Origin: Deltaproteobacteria bacterium
Lineage (GTDB): Bacteria > Myxococcota_A > Polyangia > Polyangiales > Polyangiaceae
NCBI GenBank assembly: GCA_016218915.1
Contig: JACRCQ010000024.1
Location: 1 to 32,687 of the forward strand
Length of the DNA stretch: 32,687 bases
Reading direction: 5' to 3'
Shown here: in pieces, positions 22,123 to 29,798 of the stretch
Layout: each line of letters opens with the position of its first letter
Numbering within the stretch: the first letter of the stretch is position 1
Translations under genes and position numbers: made by a program
The notes under the pieces: model-generated
The model's database searches: none
Seen by the model: only the letters and a program-made list of their open reading frames with translations
What the model was told of the DNA's origin: nothing

Positions 22123-24072
22123 TCACCAGCAAGCTGGACGGCTCACCCCCGGATCAGCCAGCGTCGTAGGAAGTACCTTGCGGAGGTACGCGTAGTCGTC
22201 GTCGCAGAACATCGCAGGCCCTTCCCCCATTTCGAGCCGCTCCCGAAGCGATCGAGCTCCGCCCGAGTCCATCAACCGATCCGGCATGTCGCCCGGGTTG
22301 TGGAAGTCAGGGCCGAATGGATCAGCCAGGCCCAACGAGTGCCCCACCTCGTGCGTCATCGTGGTGCCGATCATGGAGCCGAGCGCCCAGATGGCGCAGG
22401 CGATCTGGGTCGGTCGATCCGGCGCAGGACAGAGGGCAGTGGATGTGAGCGGCGGCGCTGCGGTGGACATGTCCATGGCATCGACGGGAACGCCGCCCCG
22501 ATCCGGCCTGAAGGGGTCGAACATCTGATCGAACACCGCGTCAGCGCCGTCGATCTTCTTGGCAAATTTGCCGGGGAACATGCTGAATCCGAAGAACGAC
22601 TCCACGAACACGCCCCCGTATCCCGGGTAGCCGTCCTCCTGCGTGGTGGCGTTCACGCCGCCGATCTTGTCGTAGAGCCGCAGGTTGTTCTGGTCCTTGC
22701 CCGGGGTGTTGTCGTAGCCGAGCAGGCCCAGGCCGTTGGGGTCGGGCCCGCTGATTTCCACGGACTCGAAGAGCGCGAAGTCCTCCGGGATCTGGGGACG
22801 GAACTCGATGTTGATGCCTTCGTAGTCGCGACGTGCGACTTCGAAGACCCGATCGCGGATGCGCTGGTCGGCCGCGCGCAGCCCGAAGTGCCGCAGGCTT
22901 TCCACGTAGGAGGGCATGAACTTGAGCCACACGACCTGCTTGACCCGATCGATACCGAGCTTCATCGCGACCGGCTTGCCAGCCTCCTTCTCGGCGCCGA
23001 AGTGGATCGTCGGCGTGACCGTGCCCTCGAACTTGCCGGAAGCCTCCCGCAAGTTGATCGCCTCGCCGAGCTGATCCTCGGTGTTCAGCACGTAGCGGGC
23101 AAGCTGCCCGGATACGAAGTGCGGCAGGAGCGTGAGCGACGCAGGTATGGAGGCAGCTCCATCCGGGGTGAACGTCCCCTCGAAGTCGAGCGTGGTCAGC
23201 GACCCCTGCTCGGAGTCGTCGACAAAGCCTCCTCCCTGGATCATCACGTACTGTCCCAGGCTCGCGCTCGAGGGAGACAGCGAGAACACTGCGGGCGGCT
23301 GCAGCGAGAGCGTCAGAGGCAACGCGTCGCTGTAGGTGTCGCCTGGCTGGCCTCCTGCGTCGTTGCGCAGCTTCACCGTGCCCTTGAACGTCCCCGGATG
23401 GATCCCGGCAATCATCGGGTGGAACGGGAAGACCGCCGTGGTGCGATCAAACGGCTGGGCGGGTTTGCATGGGATCTCCACGGGGCCGACAGGATTGCAG
23501 CTCGAGCTTCCTTCGAGCTGGAAGCACCCTTCCACGAACGCACCGGTGGTTCCCTCTGCGCCGCCGAGCAGGAAGCCGTTGCCCTGGACCGTGATCGGCT
23601 CGTTGACGAAGCCGATGGAGCCGACGCTCAGCAGGGCGAGGTTCGGCGGGAGGCTGGAGGCGATGGTGAGGCTGACGCTGAACGGCGGAGAGACGTGCTT
23701 CTGGCCATCGATGACGGAATCGACCTCGATGTAGGCTTCGCCGGCGAGCGAGCCATCATCTGTCGGCAGCCCAGCCTTGGTCCCCCCCGGCCAATGGATC
23801 TCCATGCGATTGTAGTCGGAGAACTTGGCAGGCAGGGTGACGTCGGCAGCCAGGCCTGCAAACGAGCCTCGCAGACGCAGCCAGCTGCTGCCGCTGTCAG
23901 GTGGAACGAACGACGAGCCGGTGACGACGATGAGGGAGCCGGCGACGAGCGTTCCTGGCTGCAGCGACGAGATCGGCGGGCCGTCGCGCACCTCGCCCGG
24001 CTCGTAGACAGGGGGCGAGTCGGAGCTGCATCCGAGGACCAAACAGGCGACGAGCAGGAGGGGGCGTTTCAT
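22123..24072 (-). CDS. IPT-domain zinc metalloprotease lipoprotein
   Basis: A 649-residue predicted lipoprotein (MKRPLLLVACLVLGC, Cys15). Residues about 30-330 contain IPT/TIG-like folds (GTLVAGSLIVVTGSSFVPP, NEPITVQGNGFLLGG, FSLSPSSASLGQYVMIQGGGF). The C-terminal half is a metalloprotease: HEVGHSLGLAD gives the HExxHxxGxxD zinc site (His574, Glu575, His578, Asp584), with a possible Met-turn in RLMDSGG about 25 residues later. Asp as third ligand is known in the snapalysin type of metzincin. The real start is the ATG at 24072; an open frame upstream is only an antisense-like extension. That ATG overlaps the TGA of the PPC lipoprotein gene by ATGA, so translation is probably coupled and the two proteins likely work together on the cell surface. 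Confidence 0.88.
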   Translation of the reverse strand: MKRPLLLVACLVLGCSSDSPPVYEPGEVRDGPPISSLQPGTLVAGSLIVVTGSSFVPPDSGSSWLRLRGSFAGLAADVTLPAKFSDYNRMEIHWPGGTKAGLPTDDGSLAGEAYIEVDSVIDGQKHVSPPFSVSLTIASSLPPNLALLSVGSIGFVNEPITVQGNGFLLGGAEGTTGAFVEGCFQLEGSSSCNPVGPVEIPCKPAQPFDRTTAVFPFHPMIAGIHPGTFKGTVKLRNDAGGQPGDTYSDALPLTLSLQPPAVFSLSPSSASLGQYVMIQGGGFVDDSEQGSLTTLDFEGTFTPDGAASIPASLTLLPHFVSGQLARYVLNTEDQLGEAINLREASGKFEGTVTPTIHFGAEKEAGKPVAMKLGIDRVKQVVWLKFMPSYVESLRHFGLRAADQRIRDRVFEVARRDYEGINIEFRPQIPEDFALFESVEISGPDPNGLGLLGYDNTPGKDQNNLRLYDKIGGVNATTQEDGYPGYGGVFVESFFGFSMFPGKFAKKIDGADAVFDQMFDPFRPDRGGVPVDAMDMSTAAPPLTSTALCPAPDRPTQIACAIWALGSMIGTTMTHEVGHSLGLADPFGPDFHNPGDMPDRLMDSGGARSLRERLEMGEGPAMFCDDDYAYLRKVLPTTLADPGVSRPACW

Positions 24073-26195
24073 TGCTTGGGCAGAGCGGGGCATGCGGTCT
24101 GGTTGTTCACGGCGATGCACAATCCGTAGGTGTTCTGCGCGCCAGCCCAACCGTGGACCACGAGGTAGTAGTCGCCCGCTGCGGTCACCGTCTTCTTGAA
24201 GTTCTCGTTCGCAGTCGAGCTCTGGCCGTTGGCGTTGTCGCATCCGGCCGTGTTCGTCTCCGTGCAGTTCGTGAGGTCCTTCGTCGCGTCGAAGAACCGG
24301 ATGTCCAAGTCCTGCAGCGGATCCGTCTGCTGGAAGCCGATCGTCGCGTACACGGTCTCCCCCTTGAGCAGCGACATCTTGAACCAGTCGTCGTTTCCGG
24401 CGCAGATCGAGTTGTCGGACACCTTGTGCGACGAGCCGTAGTCGACCGGAACGTTCCTGGCCTGGGCGCGCGAATCGTCGGGCTCGTACTTGTCCGCGGC
24501 GCACGACGAAGAGCAGCTCTTGGCCGTCTTGGAGTAGGTGAGCTTGTAGGGGTTCTTGGCGCCGAGCAGCGAGTAGACGCGGAAGAAGTAGTAGGGGCCG
24601 CTTACGCACTCGGTGATGGACTCCTCGGAGCCAAGCATGGCCGAAGTCGCGATCGCCTTCCCATCCTTGTCCACCAGCTGCAGGTCGAGATCGCTCGACG
24701 AGCTGCCCGCGATCGAGACCGTGACCTCGGTGTCGCCTGCGATGTCGACGACGAACCAGTCCTCGTTGGCGCTTGCGCCGGTGCCAGGGCAGCTCATCAC
24801 GTCGATGCTGCCAGGGTTCAACCCCGTGGCCTGCAGGATCTGCGTGAAGGAATCGTTGGGCTCGTAGGTGTCATCCACGCACGTCTCGCTCGAGCCGCCG
24901 CACTGGAACGACTTGGGGATGCATTGGCGCGCATTGACGCCGTCCAGGGACGGCCACTCGCTCAGCGAGCAGTAGTAGTCAGCGCCCGGGCACTCGGTAT
25001 CGAGTGTGCACCCCTTGCCGCAGTAGCCCTCGCCCGAGCTGCCGAGCCCGAGGCAGTTGTCGCCGCTGCCACCGCACTGCGTGTCGTGCGTGCACGGCTC
25101 GCAGACTCCGAGGCCGCCTTCGCCGCCCGGGTTGGTCACCTTCATGCTGAACGAGCCGGTTGACGGCGATTGCGTGAGGTGATCGCAGTCGCCCGAGGCA
25201 TCGTCGTTGTCCTGCGCGACCATCACGTAGTACAGCGTCGCAGACGACCCTGCCGGCTCGTTCGCCACCGGATTCGGCACATCCGCTGCCCACGAGCCGC
25301 TCTTCGCGTCGCCCGACATCTGCACCATGGTGACCTGCGCCATCTGGGTCAGATCCGGAGATGCGCCTGGATCCATCGTGGAGTAGTAGAGCAACGGCTC
25401 GTGCGCGATGCCCTTGTCGTCCTGCACCACCGCATCGATCGTCAGCCCGACCACGGTGCTCTGATCCGCAGGCGAATGCTGCACGGTCGGTGCACCGCCA
25501 GGACAATCCTGCTTCAAGGCCTTCTTGAGCACGATCAGATAGTTCTTGATGACCTTGGCGTTGGAGTGATCGTCGGCCGACAAGGTCAGCACGTAGCGAT
25601 CGTCGGCAGCGATCTGCGCCGGCGTCGGGGTCCAGTACCAGTACGCGTTCTGCGGCCCGTCCTGCTCGATCGTTGCGTTGTCGATCCGAGGCTCCTCCAT
25701 CGCGATGGTCACTTCCGGCGTGTCGGCGTCATCGACCACGATGCGGACCTTGATGTCCGTGGTCTTGGACAGATCGACGATGGTGCCGGTGCCGAGCGGC
25801 TCGCGAAACACGGGAGCCGAGCTGGAAGGCTGGTAGCGCACGTCGATGTTGACCGCTGTCGAAGCCGTGCTCTTGCCATCGGAGACGATGAAGTCGAAGG
25901 CGTGGATGCCGATGTCCATCGGTCGCGGCGTCCAGCGGAACAGCGCCGATGAGCCATCCTGCGTGAACTGCACGCCATCGCGCTCCGCGAGATCCGGTAT
26001 GTCGGCGTTGTACGAGAAGGTCAGTGAGTCGCCGTCCGGATCGCTGCCCGTGATCGTCAGCTCGAAAGCGCTGTTGACGTAGGCGACCTTGTCGCCGATC
26101 CCGTCGATCGTGGGAGCCTCGTTCGAGCCGCAACCGGCCGCGAGGGCGGCGGCAGCCACAAAGATGAAGAGCGAAAAGACGCGCCGGATGCGCAT
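24069..26195 (-). CDS. Lipoprotein with Ig-like, Cys-rich and two PPC domains
   Basis: A 708-residue predicted lipoprotein (lipobox LAAGC, Cys22) preceded by GTGAGG. Residues about 28-120 look like a cadherin-like or putative-Ig repeat (SAFELTITGSDPDGDSLTFSY, AFDFIVSDGKSTAS). A second beta-rich region follows to about 350. A Cys cluster at 360-437 (CEPCTHDTQC, YCGKGCTLDTEC) resembles the small protein at 157-660. Two bacterial pre-peptidase C-terminal (PPC) domains follow at about 440-555 (YEPNDSFTQ...EDWFVVDIAGDTEVTVSI) and 565-700 (YEPDDSRAQ...DDWFKMSLLKGETVYATI). PPC domains typically accompany secreted proteases, and the next gene, overlapping by four bases, encodes a metalloprotease. Confidence 0.88.
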   Translation of the reverse strand: MRIRRVFSLFIFVAAAALAAGCGSNEAPTIDGIGDKVAYVNSAFELTITGSDPDGDSLTFSYNADIPDLAERDGVQFTQDGSSALFRWTPRPMDIGIHAFDFIVSDGKSTASTAVNIDVRYQPSSSAPVFREPLGTGTIVDLSKTTDIKVRIVVDDADTPEVTIAMEEPRIDNATIEQDGPQNAYWYWTPTPAQIAADDRYVLTLSADDHSNAKVIKNYLIVLKKALKQDCPGGAPTVQHSPADQSTVVGLTIDAVVQDDKGIAHEPLLYYSTMDPGASPDLTQMAQVTMVQMSGDAKSGSWAADVPNPVANEPAGSSATLYYVMVAQDNDDASGDCDHLTQSPSTGSFSMKVTNPGGEGGLGVCEPCTHDTQCGGSGDNCLGLGSSGEGYCGKGCTLDTECPGADYYCSLSEWPSLDGVNARQCIPKSFQCGGSSETCVDDTYEPNDSFTQILQATGLNPGSIDVMSCPGTGASANEDWFVVDIAGDTEVTVSIAGSSSSDLDLQLVDKDGKAIATSAMLGSEESITECVSGPYYFFRVYSLLGAKNPYKLTYSKTAKSCSSSCAADKYEPDDSRAQARNVPVDYGSSHKVSDNSICAGNDDWFKMSLLKGETVYATIGFQQTDPLQDLDIRFFDATKDLTNCTETNTAGCDNANGQSSTANENFKKTVTAAGDYYLVVHGWAGAQNTYGLCIAVNNQTACPALPKQ

Positions 26196-26241
26196 GCATG
26201 CCTCACTTGGCCGGACCTGAATAGACCGGCTCGCAGTGATC

Positions 26242-27387
26242 TTACCCTGCCCGGGCGCTCAGGTCAGCCACCGCGTGCATCCGGACCCTCGGACACTCCG
26301 GATCCGGCCCCTTGCGCCCCAGAACGAAGCGCGAGACCACCTGGCACCCTCCACGACATGCGTCGCGAACCGGGCATTCATCGCACGGAGCCCCAAGGGC
26401 TTCGTGCCACGCGCGCATCGACTGGAGCTCCGGATCGCACACCCACCCCCCGCAATCCGCGCCGGATGCGCCCCAACAGGAGCACGGCATGAGCGATCCG
26501 TCGATCGCCACTCCCACCAGATGCCGCCCCGCCTCGCAGCCGAACACCCCCAACCGCGACAACGCCTGGGCAGCGTCAGGCATCGTTGCGAGCCCTTCCG
26601 ACAACAGCGGAACGAGCGCGCAGTCCACTCGAACCGACAAGCCTGGGATCCCGGAAAGACGTCGCACCAGCGAGAACAGCTCCGAGCTTCGCCCAGGACC
26701 CAGTGCGTTCCCCCCGTAGTTCTGCGCGGCCCGCCCGGACGGCTTGAACCGAAGCAGCTGCACCTCCTCGGCTCCGAGCCGCATCACCCGATCGACCGTG
26801 GCTTCGACCTGCTCCAGCGCGTCGGCCGCCAGCACCACGTTCACCCCGACATGGATGCCTGCGGCCGACAGCTCGCTGATCGCGCGCTCCGCCGCAATCG
26901 CCCCATCGTGCCCTCGAATCCGACCGTACGCGCCAGCCACGCCGTCGTGGCTCACGTTGATCTGCGCAAAGGCGCGCAGCTCGCGCGCACGGGACGCGTC
27001 GATGCGCCGACCGTTGGTCGTGGTCACAGGCACCAGCCCCAGGTCACGTGCTGTGCGGGCGACCTCGCCCAGATCCGATCGCATCGTGGGCTCGCCGCCG
27101 CCGAATGCGACCGTGGAAACCCGCAGCGCAGCAACCGATCGCAGCGTGGCCCGAAGCTTTTCGAGCGGCGGCTCCGCGCCCGTGGGCGTGGCACCCTGGT
27201 AGCAGCTCGCGCACCCCGCATCGCACCGCTGGGTGACCGCGACGTGGGCCTCCAGGGGCAGCGTGACCTCGGCCGGATGCTGCTCCGGATCGAGCCCAAG
27301 ACGCCCGCGAAGCTCGTGATCGACCCCGACGATCGAGCCGTCGTCGAATCGCACCCACGCACCGAACCGCTCGGGTCTCCACCACAT
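26242..27387 (-). CDS. Radical SAM/SPASM-domain enzyme
   Basis: A 381-residue cytoplasmic enzyme. Start 27387 (MWWRPERFG) is chosen because GAGGGT precedes it and it leaves 22 bp to the upstream gene. A short N-terminal domain (1-45) precedes the radical SAM core: CDAGCASC gives the CxxxCxxC cluster (Cys55, Cys59, Cys62), GGGEP at 96-100 fits the S-adenosylmethionine site, and later TTTNGRR and INVSHDG fit the barrel. The C-terminus has a SPASM pattern: GCEAG, PCSC, then CDECPVRDACRGGC and a final CP, which would bind extra iron-sulphur clusters. SPASM enzymes often modify ribosomal peptides or protein side chains. No small precursor gene is visible nearby; the flanking genes encode lipoproteins. 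The substrate is unknown. Confidence 0.9.
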   Translation of the reverse strand: MWWRPERFGAWVRFDDGSIVGVDHELRGRLGLDPEQHPAEVTLPLEAHVAVTQRCDAGCASCYQGATPTGAEPPLEKLRATLRSVAALRVSTVAFGGGEPTMRSDLGEVARTARDLGLVPVTTTNGRRIDASRARELRAFAQINVSHDGVAGAYGRIRGHDGAIAAERAISELSAAGIHVGVNVVLAADALEQVEATVDRVMRLGAEEVQLLRFKPSGRAAQNYGGNALGPGRSSELFSLVRRLSGIPGLSVRVDCALVPLLSEGLATMPDAAQALSRLGVFGCEAGRHLVGVAIDGSLMPCSCWGASGADCGGWVCDPELQSMRAWHEALGAPCDECPVRDACRGGCQVVSRFVLGRKGPDPECPRVRMHAVADLSARAG

Positions 27388-27409
27388 CGTCAGACCCTCG
27401 AGCGTGCGC

Positions 27410-27907
27410 TCAGAACTCGGTGCGCACGATGTCGAGCTTGGGATTGGAGGGGAACGACAGCCCGCGAACCTGCTTGGCAATGCACTGCTCGAGCTCGGGA
27501 TCGGACGGGAGCGTGGCGATCGTCACGCCGATCACCTGGCCGTTCTTGACCGCAGCGCAGACGTTGACCTTGGTGTCGTTCGGCACCTGGCACGCGTCGA
27601 GGAACTTGCCGTCGTTGAGCACAGCCCCGAGCTCTTTGACCGAGAGATCAGGCCCTGACGAAGAGCCGATCGCGATCTCCTCGTTGTTCTGGTCGCGCGC
27701 TTCCTCGCAGGTCGTGCCGTCGGACGAGCCTCCTGTGGGGCGGGGGCCCGAGGATGGGGCGTTGGGTTCGACGACGTGCCGCCCGGTGGAAGGACCGGTG
27801 GTGGGGGGAGGAGGCGCACCGCCGCCGCAGGCAGTGACCAGCCAGGCTGCCGCCACGGCGCACGAGAATGGCGAGAGGATCCCGAGCGTGATGTTGCGTG
27901 CTCGCAT
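27410..27907 (-). CDS. Small lipoprotein with TonB/AgmX-like C-terminal domain
   Basis: A 165-residue predicted lipoprotein (lipobox VTAC, Cys27; GGAG seven bases before ATG). A Pro/Thr/Gly/Ser linker spans about 30-62. The C-terminal half (about 63-165) has the shape of the AgmX/TonB-type terminal domain of myxobacterial proteins: CQVPNDTKVNVCAAVKNGQVIGVTI, then DPELEQCIAKQVRGLSFPS and a final strand ending RTEF. Assignment to that family is by pattern and tentative. It sits 16 bp after aquaporin Z and 22 bp before the radical SAM gene, so it is probably co-transcribed with both and is the closest candidate partner or substrate of the enzyme. Confidence 0.75.
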   Translation of the reverse strand: MRARNITLGILSPFSCAVAAAWLVTACGGGAPPPPTTGPSTGRHVVEPNAPSSGPRPTGGSSDGTTCEEARDQNNEEIAIGSSSGPDLSVKELGAVLNDGKFLDACQVPNDTKVNVCAAVKNGQVIGVTIATLPSDPELEQCIAKQVRGLSFPSNPKLDIVRTEF

Positions 27908-27923
27908 GAGTTGCTCCGACCTG

Positions 27924-28628
27924 TCAGTCCTTGGAATGTGCCTTGGTGATGATGGGATAGACCAGACCCGCGATGACTGCGCCGGCGATCGGAGCGACCC
28001 AGAAGAGCCAGAGCTGACCGATCGCCCAGCCTCCGACGAAGAGCGCGGGGCCAGTGCTGCGCGCGGGATTGACCGAGGTGTTGGTCACCGGGATGCTGAT
28101 CAGGTGGATCAGGGTGAGGCAGAGCCCGATCGCGATCGGAGCGAAGCCCTGGGGCGCTCGTGCGTCCGTGGATCCGAGGATGACCATCAGGAACACGAAC
28201 GTGAGCACGGCCTCGGCCAGGAGCGCAGCGACCATCGAGTAGCCGCCCGGCGAGTGATCGCCGTAGCCGTTGGATGCGAAGCCGGCGCGCAGGTCGAAGT
28301 CCCCTTTGCCGCTCGCGATCAGGTAGAGCACGCCAGCGCCGATGACCGCGCCCACGACCTGGGCGACCAGGTACCAGATCACCTCGCGGGCGGGAAATCG
28401 CCCGGAGACCGTGAGCCCCACGGTGACAGCCGGGTTGAGGTGGCAGCCCGAGACGTGGCCAATCGCGTAGGCCATGGTCAGCACGGTCAGGCCAAAGGCG
28501 AAGGAGACGCCGAGCAGACCGATGCCGACCTGCGGAAACCCAGCGGAGATGACGGCGCTGCCGCATCCTCCGAACACGAGCCAGAACGTTCCGATCGCTT
28601 CGGCCAGGGCACGCTTGGAAATGGACAT
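27924..28628 (-). CDS. aqpZ: Aquaporin Z
   Basis: A 234-residue six-helix water channel of the inner membrane. Both NPA motifs are intact: [11 protein letters not shown] (Asn65-Ala67) and [13 protein letters not shown] (Asn187-Ala189). The water-selective filter of AqpZ is conserved: Phe45, His175, Thr184 and Arg190. Length and sequence match the family throughout, so it should conduct water rather than glycerol. GGGAGG lies before the ATG. It is the first gene of a minus-strand run with the small lipoprotein and the radical SAM enzyme; a role for a water channel in that set is not obvious and the link may be only positional. Confidence 0.96.
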   Translation of the reverse strand: MSISKRALAEAIGTFWLVFGGCGSAVISAGFPQVGIGLLGVSFAFGLTVLTMAYAIGHVSGCHLNPAVTVGLTVSGRFPAREVIWYLVAQVVGAVIGAGVLYLIASGKGDFDLRAGFASNGYGDHSPGGYSMVAALLAEAVLTFVFLMVILGSTDARAPQGFAPIAIGLCLTLIHLISIPVTNTSVNPARSTGPALFVGGWAIGQLWLFWVAPIAGAVIAGLVYPIITKAHSKD

Positions 28629-28658
28629 GGTCGCCTCCCTGCGATGGGTTGGCCGCCC

Positions 28659-28686
28659 ATTGTATTGCTCGCAGCCGGCTGCACAA
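28659..28686 (-). promoter_or_regulatory. Candidate promoter for aqpZ
   Basis: On the minus strand TTGTGC (28686-28681) is followed after 16 bases by TACAAT (28664-28659), a good -10 match. Transcription would start about 25 bases upstream of the aqpZ ATG. The -35 agrees only at TTG. The site lies directly after the end of the DUF2452 gene, which suggests that aqpZ starts its own transcript. Confidence 0.4.
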
Positions 28687-28689
28687 CCC

Positions 28690-29166
28690 TCAGCTGTCGT
28701 TGGGGTCGGACGGCGCCTCGAGAAGCTTGCGAATCGCCTCGTCGTGGGAGTCTCGCTCCTGAAGGCGATCGTACGGCGTCCAGCTCATGTCGAGCTCGAG
28801 ACGGAACGAGCCTTCGAACGCGTCAGGAGGCGAGCCACGCCAGTCCTCGGGCGAGAGCATGGAGAAGTACAGGGCTTCGTCGTCGCGACGGTACAGGTGA
28901 TAGACGTGGCCCGGTCGTTTGCGGAAGAGACATGACGCGCGGTGCAGCGAAGCATCGATGCGGGCCTGCTCCAGGATCGAGCGCGCATGCTCCTGCAGCC
29001 TGCGGATCTGCTCTGCGATCAGCTGCAGCTTGCCGCCGGTCATGGCGCCGATGGTCTGATCCGCGCTCTGGATCTCGCCGGCCATGCCCACGAGATCCAG
29101 GGGTACTTGCCTGCTGAGCGCCCGCGTGGGCGCGCGTCTGCTGTTGTCACCAGGCTCGTCGGGCAT
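28690..29166 (-). CDS. DUF2452 family protein
   Basis: A 158-residue predicted cytoplasmic protein of unknown function. From about residue 22 it follows the DUF2452 pattern, also found in the human protein C1orf50: [20 protein letters not shown], then [20 protein letters not shown], a central [20 protein letters not shown], and [17 protein letters not shown]. Helix-rich N-terminal part, mixed C-terminal part. The first 20 residues ([17 protein letters not shown]) are polar and family-variable. No strong ribosome site precedes the ATG. It is divergent from the FliJ-like gene and about 60 bp upstream of aqpZ on the same strand. Confidence 0.82.
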   Translation of the reverse strand: MPDEPGDNSRRAPTRALSRQVPLDLVGMAGEIQSADQTIGAMTGGKLQLIAEQIRRLQEHARSILEQARIDASLHRASCLFRKRPGHVYHLYRRDDEALYFSMLSPEDWRGSPPDAFEGSFRLELDMSWTPYDRLQERDSHDEAIRKLLEAPSDPNDS

Positions 29167-29243
29167 GATTGGACCGTCGGGAATGAAGGAGGTTCGTTTC
29201 TAGCGTGCGCCCGGAGCCTGTCAATGGAAGCTCCAGGCTCCGA

Positions 29244-29290
29244 TCATTCTCTGCTCTGAATTCGCATTCCTGTTCCCAGTTCCTAGTTGT
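29244..29290 (-). repeat. Dispersed repeat, copy E
   Basis: It contains GAATTCGCATTCCTGTTCCC followed by AGTTCCTAGTTGT. Bases 29256-29288 match copy D (9939-9971) at 32 of 33 positions although they are about 19 kb apart. Here the copy is not next to a stop codon; it ends 13 bases before the GTG of the FliJ-like gene and so occupies its leader or promoter. Confidence 0.7.
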
Positions 29291-29303
29291 ACTCTTCCGA
29301 GCC

Positions 29304-29798
29304 GTGCCGCCCCGCAAGCCGTATCCCCTCGAGCCCGTGCTCCATCACCGCCAGAAGCAACTCGACGATCGCGCACGAGACCTGGGCGACCGCGCGCGAG
29401 AGGCCGCCGCTGCGGCAGCGGAGCGCGAGCGACGGGAGAGGAGCCGCGAGCAGCATGCCGAGCAGATCCGCGAAGTCGGCGCCGAAGAGGCCCGGCGCGC
29501 CGACCAAGGCGAGGTTCGTGTCGATGATCTGCTGCGGCTCAACGACTGGCGCGTCGCGCAGATCGAGGTGGCACGCTCGCATGATCGCCGGGTCGCCTCT
29601 GCCCTCGAGGCGGAAGACGAAGCGCGGCAGCATGAAGCAAGATCCCGAGAGCAGCTGGCATCGGCAAGGGCCGACACGGAGACCGTGCGACGTCACAAGG
29701 ACGCGTTCGTGGCCGCAGCGGTGAAGCGCGAGCAGGACGCTGCCGAGGAAGAAGCTGCCGACGTGCACGCCGCGCGCCGGGACAAAGGACGAGCCTGA
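29304..29798 (+). CDS. FliJ/YscO-like coiled-coil protein
   Basis: A 164-residue, almost entirely helical protein rich in Ala, Arg, Glu and Asp. The N-terminus PPRKPYPLEPVLHHRQKQLDDRA resembles FliJ/YscO proteins of flagellar and type III export systems, which are coiled-coil rods of about this size. Heptad-like patterns run through residues 15-160 with no Pro after the first dozen residues. The GTG at 29304 is the likely start; earlier in-frame codons lie inside repeat copy E. Its TGA overlaps the ATG of the lytic transglycosylase gene by one base (TGATG), so the two are translationally coupled. The FliJ assignment is tentative; a generic coiled-coil protein is the alternative. Confidence 0.65.
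   Translation: MPPRKPYPLEPVLHHRQKQLDDRARDLGDRAREAAAAAAERERRERSREQHAEQIREVGAEEARRADQGEVRVDDLLRLNDWRVAQIEVARSHDRRVASALEAEDEARQHEARSREQLASARADTETVRRHKDAFVAAAVKREQDAAEEEAADVHAARRDKGRA

Noticed and set aside
21767..22132. N-terminal extension of the lipoprotein frame to 22132
   Set aside because: Encoded sequence is Ser/Arg/Pro/Gly low-complexity spanning palindromes and a hexamer array; the lipoprotein signal begins at 21766.
21940..24129. A 729-codon plus-strand frame antisense to the metalloprotease
   Set aside because: The minus strand has the HExxHxxGxxD site, IPT folds and a lipobox; the plus-strand product is Arg/Glu/His-rich without domains.
24073..24609. Upstream extension of the metalloprotease frame and alternative start at 24609
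   Set aside because: The extension lies within the PPC lipoprotein gene in another frame; the ATG at 24072 gives a proper lipoprotein signal and ATGA coupling.
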